Part shown: positions 1 through 11,431 of the stretch, piece by piece | Numbering within the stretch: the stretch's first letter is position 1 | Layout of the letters: the number at the start of each line of letters is the position of its first letter | Assembly (NCBI GenBank): GCA_963931865.1 | Contig: OZ007505.1 | Coordinates: forward strand, 11,273,474-11,337,473 | Source of the DNA: Axinella damicornis | Taxonomy: Eukaryota > Porifera > Demospongiae > Axinellida > Axinellidae | Direction: 5' to 3' | Length of the DNA: 64,000 bases | Notes under the pieces: generated by a model | What the model saw: the letters and a program-made list of their open reading frames with translations, nothing else | Databases searched by the model: none | Told to the model about the DNA's origin: nothing | Translations under genes and position numbers: made by a program

Positions 1-251
1 ATCAAAGCTGCCACTGGGCTGCATGTATGCGGGAGTTTGAGGGTGGAGGGAAGGAAGTGGAAGACGGGGAGGAGGAAGGGGACGAAGGAGGGAGGGCAAG
101 ACGGAGGAAAGAGGAGGGGGGGGGGAGGGGGAGGGGGGATTGGGAAGAGGATGCATTGTGTATGCACTGAACACCTCCAAAAGCACAATGATATGAGTAC
201 AGTCAACACATCGTTGTTGAGATCACTCTCAATGGCCAACCACCTTGTCCC

Positions 252-302
252 TAGCCTCGTTTCCAGGCCATTTTCTCCCTCCGAAAACGGCCTGGGAACG
301 TA
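252..302. repeat. Short fold-back repeat, copy 1
   Basis: TAGCCTCGTTTCCAGGCC pairs with GGCCTGGGAACGTA 20 bp away, giving a palindrome of about 50 bp. Further copies lie at 1029-1074 and 6411-6460, and single arms at 46456-46473 and near 54218. Confidence 0.6.
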
Positions 303-1384
303 GATTACCACGACTTGATTATTAGTTTTGGGGGCGTGGTCGGGGCTTAGGGTATGTATTAGGGGGGATGTGCATTTGTTTCCGGAAACGTTTCCACGTT
401 TCCACGCTCGTGTGACGCACACATTATTGAGTTGCTAGAACGAGGCTACCTAGTCCCAGGTCCAGTCTACCTGAATATTCCACCAGTGTGTTCCGATGAA
501 GTTGGAGAAGTGGCACACTGTATGATGATATTAAATCACTCGGGCCGACAAGCCTGCAGCTCAGCTCACACGGTACGGCTCATCAGTCACCTGGTCAACA
601 GTGGTCAACCCTTATTGTGAACCATGCGGTTGTTGTCGCATGTCCAGATCATGTATCTACGACGAGCCACGCCCACAGGAAGTCTGCGCTTTAAATGGAG
701 ATTAAGAAGCTAGGGGCTTGTGTTGTCAGCACAGCCTTTTGGTCGTATTGATCCTCGTAGGGGTAATATTGGCAACAACGTAATGTAGTGCGGTTCAAGA
801 ATGTCCTGATCCCTCCTCCCTAGTCTCGATTGCAGTGGTGGTTACCAAGATTGGTCGCTGTGTCTCTTCTGGGCGTACGGTGCGGTTACTCTGTCACCTC
901 CCGCTTGCTGTGTTCCTCTTTGCCATCAAAGCCAGGTGGGCACGGTCAGATTCAGTGGGTACCTCCAGCACAGGTAATATACTAGTGGAATGCTGAGCAT
1001 TGTGGGGCTGGGCAAGTGTGAGCGAATTTAGCCTCGTTCCCATGCTCGCCGTCTCGGGCCTGGGAACGAGGCTAAAGCGAAATCTGGTGTGTGGATTTAT
1101 AATACTTTCTGTGCTGTTGTTCCTTGCTGCTGTTGTTGCTTGCTCCTGTTGTTGCCTGCAGCTGTTGTTGCCTGCAGAATCTTGTTTCTTGCTGCTGTTG
1201 TTGCTGCTAATTCCGAGGGCTTTCTGTCCATGGCTGGGCTGTATGTGGGTTGTACATGTCATCCAGTATGGTAGCTAAATAAACTCATTGGAAAGTACCC
1301 AGGACGGTTATGTACATGTTATAGCTTGTGACTTCCTACCTGTGCAACCAAGATCAGAAGAGTTGACTGTTGGGTCTGTGGGCA
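303..1384. other. Non-coding stretch with a CTGTTGTTGC-rich block
   Basis: No supported gene. It contains fold-back copy 2 (1029-1074, TAGCCTCGTTCCC with GGGAACGAGGCTA) and a degenerate trinucleotide-like tract of CTG/TTG at about 1,115-1,212. The first 140 bases of the window are a purine-rich GGA/GGG tract. Confidence 0.4.
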
Positions 1385-4300
1385 GCAAGATACGAGTTGC
1401 TGTCACACATTTCAAGGTTTTGTGCTATGGCTGCAACAGTGATACCATAAACTTGGAGTGGCACCTACCATGCTGTCATTGTCTGTGGTGTCTGCATCAG
1501 GTGGGGGGAACACCTTGGCCACCCAGTTGGCAGCTTTTCTGCAAGGCATGTCACAGCAGCAAGTGAATACAGTCAATTGGGACTGGCCTATAGCCACTAT
1601 CCCCAAGAAGCTGCTTGATCGGATGTACAGGTGGGAGTACATTGATCTTGCTGAACTGCTCCCACAGAGTAGTGCGCATGATGCGGCGACCCCCGAGGTG
1701 GACCCCCACCATTTCATGCTGTCCCAGGTTGTGAGCCCAATATAAGCATAAGGTGCAGTCCATCACTGAAGGCATTTGGCATCTATGTGGCAGCCATAGT
1801 GAAGCAGAACCCTCAGGTGATGTCTGCGATGATAGCATACCAGTTGCTCATTGTCAACGCCAGTGAACAATATGATGGTATGTATTGGAGGGCGCATGAC
1901 AACCCAATATCCGGTGAATACAACGGCAGCCGGAAACCGGCGTTGGTGATGCCTAGACATCGATTTGTAGACCGGTTCTTTACTGGGAGGGCAAAGGCTG
2001 TCTCCTCATGCAGTACCTGTGACAGTACGTCACATGGTTCAGACCGCTGTCCATTGAGGCCCCAGAGGACGAAGATGGGCAAATGCCCCCTGGGTTTTTT
2101 TGTTCTGCAAGTGCAAGTGGCCTGGAGATGTCCGCTTTGGGTACAATTCCTCTGGGGACTGTAAGACAGCCTGCAAATTCCGCCACATCTGTGGCTCCTG
2201 TGGAGGCACACACCCAGCCAAGTCATGTGACAGAGAGTGACCTAGCAACTATAGTAGTCACTTAGAGTGGCTCATACTGTTTGTATGTGGTCAATGTGAT
2301 GCTCTCTAATGCATAGTCAGGGGAGTTCCTGCTCCCCCCATTTCAGCAGTATTCTCTACTCTGACACTCCATGTGTTTGTCCTGATGTGATTCTCTGTTG
2401 GGTTTGTGTGTGTGTGTGTGTGTATGTGTGTGTGCATGTACGTGTGCACGCGTGTGTCAAAGGAGGGTTTGGTTGAGATGGGGTTGTGCACAGTGGGTGT
2501 GTGTGGCTGCAGGAAATGGATTGTCAGTAGTAAGATAATCGGACAACATTAATGTGATCCAGCTAGTCTGTTGATAATTTAACTGTTTTGGGCAGCTAAT
2601 CCAGCCAAGTTTGCTCACCCCCACTGGTAAGTACTGCTACAGGGATCATTTGAGACTGTTACGTACAAGCATGCAAACCTAAGTGCAGGGGCATAACTCA
2701 ATAGTTGCTGCCAGTTATTACCCCATTGAACTGGAGGACATGGGCTAGAGCATGTTGTCAGCTGCTCAGCATCCGGAGGTTATTGATGCATACTTGGAAG
2801 AGGAACACACACGTGGCCGCACCATAGGCCCTCTTGATGCCCATGAGGCAGAAGGTGTGTACATCAGCCATTTTGGGGGTCATCCCCAAGTCTCATAAGC
2901 CTGGAAATTGGTGGTTTATTCAACTTGTCCTATCCGGAGGGTGCCAGTGTTAATGATGGCATTGACCAAGAGTTAAGTTCATTGTCCTATGTGTCAGTAG
3001 ATATGACATAATAGACTCCATTAGAACTGTCACAGGGGCAAGGGGCACTACTCGCCAAAATTGATGTGTGTAGCACATACAGGGTGGTTCCAGTCCAACC
3101 CGAGACCGAATGCTGCTTGGAATGTATTGGAAAGCAAGATTTATGTGGATGCTACTTAGCCATTTGGAGTTCACAGCGCCCGATACAATCACGGCTGTGG
3201 CTGATGCTGTAGAATGGGTCCTGCGGCTGAGAGGAGTATGTGATGTCGAGCACTACTTGGACGATTGACGATTCATTACGGTTGGTCCAGAATGTAAAGA
3301 GAATCTGGATATTGTGTGTGGCACCTGTAGGGAGCTCAACTTGCCATTAGTACAGGAAAAGAGTAGGTCCAGTCATCCTTCTCGATTTTGGGGGCATTGA
3401 TTGAACTGAATACAGTTCGGATGGAGATTCGCCTACCACCAGTAAAACTGATGCACACTAAGGAGCTAAGAACAGCTTAGATTATCTGCACCTCAATTGG
3501 GAGTTTAGGACAGATGTGGAATGGTGGCATGTGTTCTTGTCCTGATGGAATGGTGTGTCAGAGTTCGGGCAGAATCCCCGGATGCAAAATTCTGGAGTGA
3601 TTCATCAGGTTCGTGGGGGTGTGGAGCGTTGTGGGGAGGCTTGTGGTTGCAGGTTCAGTGGGTGCCAGGAAGTGAGTTGGCATTGGCGTCCATAGCAGCT
3701 AAGGAATTCCTCCCTATTTTTGTCTCGGCACCGAAGTGCCGAGACACAGTGCTGGATGGTACGTACGTCGTACGTCGCTTTTCGCAATGCGCCCGCGCAA
3801 GTGCACAACCTGCTCTACACTTGTAATAGGGTGTCAAACATATTTATAGCCTGCAAGTAGATCCTCAAAAATGATTATGGGTTTTGCTTGGCTGCTCCTG
3901 AATCCACTTACCAAGACTGTGATCCCAAGTGCATACTAACTACATGCACACACACTCAGCTCTAGCTAGCTAGATACATACAGGAGCTTATGGGCTCCAG
4001 ATAGATAATTTCTGAAAGAATTGGCCAAGGTGTTGTCTAGGTCCATTTATAAATTAAAACGGCCCTCTTGGCTCTGACTAAACATCAAGCCCAGACACGA
4101 CCATACTGCTTTCACCCTATGGGTGAACATTCCCACCTCACCCTGACCCACCCCTTGCTCACACAGAACCTCCAAGGATATTGACGCTGACTTAAGCTGA
4201 AAGTCTCATAGCTAACAGGTTTTGCAGTCATAAAGGGTTAAACAGTGGCCATGTCCTCTGCATGATTCTAGGCTCTAGCTGATACCAAGTCGTGCCGAGA

Positions 4301-4860
4301 CACATCAAGTCTTTTTAAAGACTCACTTGTTCTGGCAGGGGTGAGTCGTGACAAGGTTGCACAATCAGGTGCAATTGTGACAATGAGGCTATCGTGCAGG
4401 TTATCAATGGGAGGTATCCTTTTTTGGTTCATCTGTGCTCGTCATTGTAGCTAAGCATACCCCTGGGAAGGATAATGTGGCGGCTGACATGATATTGCAA
4501 CAATAACATGCAATTCTTCCATGCACAGGTGCCCCATGCAGCTAGCTCATCAATGCCAGTTCCTCCAGTAGCATTGACCACTGGTCAAATTGATTGGCTC
4601 TTGCAAGACTGGACCAACTTGTTCAGTTTTATTTTAAGCAGGCCCTGCTAGCTCCAGCTACAGCAAGATCCTGTGAAACAGCCGAAAAGCTGTATTTTGT
4701 ATTTTGTGAATCAGTTCAGCTACCATCAGTACCAGCTCAGATGCAATGCTTCTGAACTTTGTAGCTGCCCTACATGTACTGTAGCAGGAGAAGGTTTGGC
4801 CAATGGCACAATATAAAATGCTATTTATCGGGTGTACAGCATCGACCTTGCTCCTTGAAA
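1385..4860 (+). mobile_element. Decayed DIRS-type (tyrosine recombinase) retrotransposon
   Basis: Plus-strand pieces appear in DIRS order despite many stops and frameshifts. Gag-like: CKFRHICGSCGGTHPAKSC near 2,170-2,225, a cysteine/histidine cluster typical of these elements. Reverse transcriptase: AAWNVLESKIYVDAT, then FGVHSAPDTITAVADAVEWV and YLDD at 3254-3265. RNase H: SDSSGSWGCGALWGGLWLQV near 3,595-3,660 and, after an insertion, HTPGKDNVAADM near 4,465-4,490. A recombinase N-terminal trace follows: LYFVFCESVQLPSVPAQM (4,690) and IKCYLSGVQHRP (4,815). The order gag-RT-RH-YR is established for DIRS/Ngaro elements; the assignment here is from motif recognition. Boundaries are approximate and I did not identify the terminal repeats. 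Confidence 0.75.
3719..4302. mobile_element. Small TIR element inserted in the RNase H part of the DIRS copy
   Basis: The sequence TGTCTCGGCAC at 3719-3729 and its complement GTGCCGAGACA at 4292-4302 bound 584 bp that interrupt the RNase H reading frame, which resumes at about 4,305. The left end also forms its own hairpin (GTGCCGAGACA again at 3734-3744). No coding content. A target duplication is not clear. Confidence 0.55.
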
Positions 4861-4962
4861 TTACACTTGACTAGCCCTTGACCCTTTCACATAGCAAGTG
4901 GGTACAGCAAATGACAACAAACATAATGATTAAAGCTGTAAATCCTGTAAATATTGTGCTAG

Positions 4963-6102
4963 CATCAGTCCTGGCTCAGCCGCCAACCTAGCGTGTGCTC
5001 AGAATTCAGTGTAGCTAGTGAGTTGGTGATTAATGCTGTATCCCTTGACCAGCGTTTAGTGATTGGAAGGGGAAAACGTGATCCTGCAGCAAACACAGTG
5101 GCGGTTGCAAACCAGACCAGATGAGAGGGCATTGCAGAGGTCCACCAGTTGAGAGGGCATTACAGTGGTCCGCATATACAGAATGGGACGATCAAGAAAG
5201 AAATCTGAAAGAAGATGAATGATCCATCACTGCGCACATACGTACAGATGGAAGAAAGAGGAAAAAGAGTAAAGGAGAAGAAAAAGAAGTATGGAGGAAC
5301 TGCTGCTAGCATGTATCTACATATAGCAGTGATGCCAAATTCATGATGATTAGAAGTTGCATGTAGGCTAACACCCACTGCCATGTAAGGTAATATGCCA
5401 GGCTCAGTGTTTATAAACAGAAACTAGGCAAAAAAAGTGTAATTGAATTCAAAGCCTACTGGTTATGCAGCAGTGATGCCAAATTCATGATGATTAGAAG
5501 TTGCATGTAAGCTAACACCCACTGCCATGTAAGGTAATATGCCAGGCTCAGTGTTTATAAACAGAAACTAGGCAAAAAGTGTAATTGAATTCAAAGCCTA
5601 CTGGTTATGCAGCAGTGATGCCAAATTCATGATGATTAGAAGTTGCATGTAAGCTAACACCCAATGCCATGTAAGGTAATATGCCTGGCTCAGTGTTTAT
5701 AAACAGAAACTAGGCAAAAAGTGTGATTGAATTCAAAGCCTACTGGTTATGCAGCAGTGATGCCAAATTCATGATGATTAGAAGTTGCATGTAAGCTAAC
5801 ACCCAATGCCATGTAAGGTAATATGCCAGGCTCAGTGTTTATAAACAGAAACTAGGCAAAAAGTGTGATTGAATTCAAAGCCTACTGGTTATGCAGCAGT
5901 GAAACAAAATTCATGATGATTATAAGTGCAGGTAAACAAATTACCCAATGCCATTACGTAATGTGCTAGGCTCAGGAGCAAGTAAACAGATGATGGGTAG
6001 TGGCATTTAACTCTGGTCAAGGGATACAGCATTAATTCCCAACTCACTAGCTACACTGAATTCTGAGCACACGCTAGGTTGGCGGCTGAGCTAAGGCTGA
6101 TG
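4963..6102. mobile_element. TIR element carrying a 142-bp satellite
   Basis: A 90-bp terminal inverted repeat is seen at 4963-5052 and 6013-6102; for example TGCTGTATCCCTTGACCAG on the left is mirrored by CTGGTCAAGGGATACAGCA on the right. Between the arms lie four full tandem copies and one diverged copy of a 142-144 bp unit. No transposase is present, so this is a non-autonomous element. Confidence 0.85.
5326..5978. repeat. Tandem satellite, about 142 bp x 4.6
   Basis: Units begin with GCAGTGATGCCAAATTCATG at 5326, 5470, 5612, 5754 and, diverged, 5896. Spacings are 144, 142, 142 and 142 bp. Copies 2-4 differ at only a few sites, indicating recent amplification or homogenisation. Confidence 0.9.
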
Positions 6103-7541
<1,439 letters not shown>

Positions 7542-8218
7542 TGCTGAGCCATTCTGTAATAATGTGTGTTTGAGAAGGAGAGGTGGAATTTAGCTCTTTA
7601 TGCTATGCAGCCCTTTGATGCAGAAGTGGATGCTATAAAACTACTAGCTGTAGAAGAATGAGTTCACATGCAGAACATGGAGTGTTTGCAACTTTGCATG
7701 CATGATAAGTATGACTATCGATCCGTACTCATCTGACGATATCTCTTGTGTTGTTTCTAGTCTGTCCTCCCTTGTTGAGTGAGACCTGTCAGCTCTCCTC
7801 TCTCCTATAGCGATTGGTCGCTCTCCTCTGATGATGCTAGTGTCTTTTGATTTACCACAATCTTCCTTGGAACAGCCCAAGGTTATAAAGAGGGTAATGT
7901 AGCTAATTTGAAACCAAACTTGAGGTGTTCATAGAGCACATACCCCACTCGTAACGTCTATAGGATACAGTGCAGCTACAATTGATGTGACATCTCTGCC
8001 GATGCGCATCGAACAGCCAAGGGTGCTATCGCGTTGTGGGAGTGACCACTTTCCGTATATTGTTCCACACAATTTAGGAATTTGCGCAATGTTGCGCTGG
8101 CCCGGTAGTGTCAAAACTCGTTTTACATTTCACATTGAATTTGGCTACGCTACGCAATCGCTGATTTAGATATACGGTATTTTGCTATTAACGAATATAC
8201 GGTATGCGTGTGCTCTGT
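7542..8218. other. Non-coding stretch
   Basis: No gene or repeat recognised. TATACGGTAT motifs occur at about 8,170 and 8,196 just before the minisatellite. Confidence 0.3.
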
Positions 8219-8490
8219 GTGATCACGGTGTGCAGTCACCGAACGGCCCTGTACTGTGAGTGATCACGGTGTGCGGTCACCGAACTTCCCTGTGCGGTGA
8301 GTGATCACTGTGTGCAGTCACCGAACTGCTCTGTGTGGGAGTGATCACTGTGTGTGACCACCGAGCTGCCCTGTGCGGTGAGTGATCACTGTGTGCAGTC
8401 ACCGAACTGCCCTGTGCGGTGAGTGATCACTGTGTGCGGTCATCGAACTGCCCTGTGCGGTGAATGATCACCGTGTGCGGTCACCAAACT
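8219..8490. repeat. 41-bp minisatellite, seven copies
   Basis: Units start with GTGATCAC at 8219, 8260, 8301, 8341, 8382, 8423 and 8464. The consensus contains GTGTGCAGTCACCGAACTGC and CCTGTGCGGTGA. Copies differ at scattered sites. The unit includes a TGATCA palindrome. Confidence 0.92.
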
Positions 8491-8506
8491 TTGGTCCACA
8501 TGCAGA

Positions 8507-8665
8507 CACTGTCTGTGCTACTGCTTCCAGCCATTGATTGAGAGGGAACTGCAGGATTTCCGTCAGCATTGGAACTCTCACAGATTGAGAGCAAACAGGT
8601 TCGATCACTGTCCATCTGGCATTCCAGGGGACATATATACGGCATTCCTGAACTGACAGGTCATA
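8507..8665 (+). pseudogene. Remnant of an integrase-core (DDE) transposon protein
   Basis: A short stretch reads QPLIERELQDFRQHWNSHRL followed by RANRFDHCPSGIPGDIY. The HWNSHRxR...GxPxxIY pattern is the C-terminal part of a repeat-borne integrase-core family common in cnidarian and sponge genomes, recalled from general knowledge. Only about 50 residues survive; the catalytic part is absent and downstream frames are closed. Confidence 0.45.
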
Positions 8666-9140
8666 TACCTGCAGTTGACCTCATGGATAGCATTTCCGTG
8701 GTCCACTTCAATATTGGCTACAACCCTCCTTTGTACATACAACAGGAACACAGAGTTACTTGAAGAGTAACATCAGCGCTGCCCTTTGGTTGGAGGCCAG
8801 TATCCACTACGCTTCCGATCCACCGCCATTCTATCCACAAGCATTCAAGTTATTTGCAGATACTGCTTTGCACGATCTGTTGCATGGGGATGGCACAAGT
8901 GGACATTGATTCCGGAAATGCAAAAGTGATCTACAAATTTCTTGTGTGCATAGCAGACTAGCTATTGGTTAATGATATGGTCCACATGTGAACTTCCAAA
9001 TTCAGCTCTTAGTTACCTTGTGCGTCGTCAATGATTCGTTCTTGCATTTGCCAACTGCAAAATTACAATAAAATGATATGGTATGATAGAATATGGGTAC
9101 GTGATTATATAAGCATCACCATATGCAAGCTACATGTACG

Positions 9141-9242
9141 TATACCGGAAAATATCACGAGTTTGTTGCCGTAGTGTTGTTACAAGTGCGAAGCACAAAT
9201 AACAATGCCGAAGGTAACAAAAGAGTGATATTTTCCGGTATA
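9141..9242. repeat. 102-bp palindromic MITE
   Basis: TATACCGGAAAATATCAC at 9141 is mirrored by GTGATATTTTCCGGTATA ending at 9242. Most of the interior also pairs (GTTGTTACAAGTGC and GCACAAATAACAATG). Confidence 0.75.
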
Positions 9243-9411
9243 GCTTGGTACTATGGTGATACTGATTTTATCATACAAACCTGGAATTCCATTGCGCGTT
9301 CCTCTACCAATGAACGTAGTAAATGTGCGTAACCATAGCCTTGCTTGGCAACAATAGTTCAGTTCTGGTTTCGATCCTTTCGAAGCTACGTAGTGGCTTA
9401 TGGCGGAGTAA

Positions 9412-10801
9412 CAGAACTGGCAGTGGTACGATCCATTCGACCTCGGGGTGCACGACTACTTGGAGGACTTTGAACTGGACTTCCCAGAGGAGGAGTTTTG
9501 GAACGAATTCCCCGCTCTCAATCTCATGCCCCTTGACCACACCCAGAACCTGGTAAGTTATATTGTATATCAACACCGGTATACGAAGTCATGCAACTTA
9601 CATGCAAAGTAAGTGTCATTGAAATCATTATTATGCAAAATTTAATGCAGAAGGAACACAGAGTACAAGAGAGAAAGAGAATGAAGTACCAGTAATAGAA
9701 CTTGATGATGATGCAGTTGAGAGGTTTGTTGACCAGCAAAAAAAAACAAGAACACAAAGCGAAAGACGGATTTGGACCTGAAAACTTGGTACAGATGGTG
9801 TGAAAAGCATGGGGAGACAAGACAACTCAAGGACATACCTCCAACTGAGTTAGACCGTCTGTTAATTAGGCCACTTCTTTGTGTCGGTCCGCAGGAAGGA
9901 TGGCTCACTGTACAAACCGGACACCCTGTCACCTTTCCACCGCAGTATTGATCGTCATCTGACCAAAGATCTCCACAAGGCATACAGCATCATCCGCGAC
10001 ACCCAGTTTTCTCCCTCCAGAGAGAGACTGAAGGCAACATGGAAGTGAGGGGAAACGCAACAAGCCCAATGCTTCTGACCCTGTTGAGATGACGGAGATG
10101 GAGCAACTGTGGGACAGGTGCCTTGGGGACAAGTGACGCTGCGACTCTCCAGCAGATGGTGTGGTGGCTCATTTGTACCCACATGGGAACCAGGGGACGG
10201 GATGAGCACCATGAGTTCTGAATTGGTGATTTGCAGATCAAGAGCTCATCTGACGGAGCTTAATTCACCTTATTTGCCCGTGAGCGTGGAACAAAGACAC
10301 GGACAGAAGAAGCAGAAAAGAGCACAAATGCCAATTCTCGTGTCTTCAAGCCAAAGATGTGGGCTACCCCAGAGAGAACTGAGCGGTGCCCAGTAAACAC
10401 AATATGTTGACAGATGGCCCCCAGAAATGTGCAAGGACGACTCACCGTTCTACCTCACAGTCAATCACAACCACAAAGTTGGGTCGTACTGGTACAAGAG
10501 GCAACCAGTTGGCATCCACAGGATTGATGGGATTATGAAAACAGTAGCAAGTAACGGGAAGCTCAACGGTAAGAAAACCCAACCATTCTGCCAGAAAGAC
10601 ACAAATCGGCTGTGATGCAGCTTGCTGGCCACAAGAGCGTTCAGAGCCTGAAGCATTACAAGAGACCGTCTCTTGAGCAGGAGAAGCACATGTCTCATTT
10701 GCTGAGCAACTACCATCTATCACCATCTACTTCAGTCGTGCAGCCAGCTTCTCCAGTGCCTGTTCAGTCACCACTTGTTCAGTCAGCAGTTAGTCACTAA
10801 A
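9412..10801 (+). pseudogene. Decayed tyrosine recombinase, Crypton/DUF3504 type
   Basis: An acidic leader (YDPFDLGVHDYLEDFELDFP) ends at a GTAAGT donor (9553). After an AG acceptor near 9,648 come the recombinase N-terminal domain (DLKTWYRWCEKHGETRQLKD; SIDRHLTKDLHKAYSIIRDT) and the catalytic part: CTHMGTRGRDEHHEF with the first arginine, NHSARKTQIG for the HxxR box (in a shifted frame near 10,575), and LAGHKSVQSLKHYKRPS with the second histidine and the tyrosine. All four catalytic-site motifs of tyrosine recombinases can be read, but at least four frameshifts, one in an A-run near 9,740, and several stops break the frame. I infer a dead mobile or domesticated copy; the closest families are Crypton recombinases and the KCTD1/ZMYM-related DUF3504 domain. 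Confidence 0.72.
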
Positions 10802-11431
10802 GAACAGATGAACATTGCAGTATCATCATCCAACCAGGGACTATTTACAAACGGATCATGCAGTAACTGCACATTCAACCTGAACTTCTGGCAAAAGCCA
10901 AAGCGCCCAAGAGTAATCTATTCAGACTCCAAAGACAGACTACTCTACACCTACTATATACGGACAGTCATCGTAACTATGTGTAGCTGAATATTATTAT
11001 CTGTACAAATTATGGCTAAACTGCGGTTCATCTGTACAAAAATAGATTCCTCACCTGCAAATCACACCTCTTCATGAATGCAAAGTTTGTTGCCTTGAGC
11101 TCCCTTTCGTGCTCTAGGAGTGGGGTTACAAAGTTTTTCGAGCTTCCGCTCAGCCCTCTTGAAGATAGCCTAGCCAGTACCAACTACGGGCCAGGAGGTT
11201 TGCTGAACCGTACGTGACTTACAGTACATGATACGATTTCTCGCGTGACCTACAGTACAAAATATGGGTAATATGACATAACTTGAGACAGTGTTGCAGT
11301 CATAATGGTGGCACGACATAATTGTGAAACTCATCACTGATGCAAGCAAGTGTCACCTGCACCTGCAGAAACTATTTAAAACAACAAAATTCAAATACGA
11401 ATGTGGAGTACCTTATTGATGTGAGACAAAC
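10802..11431. other. Non-coding stretch between recombinase and kinase
   Basis: Nothing recognised on either strand. Confidence 0.3.

Noticed and set aside
8219..8490. Regular repeats resembling a CRISPR array
   Set aside because: Units are contiguous with no unique spacers and the genome is eukaryotic; it is a minisatellite.
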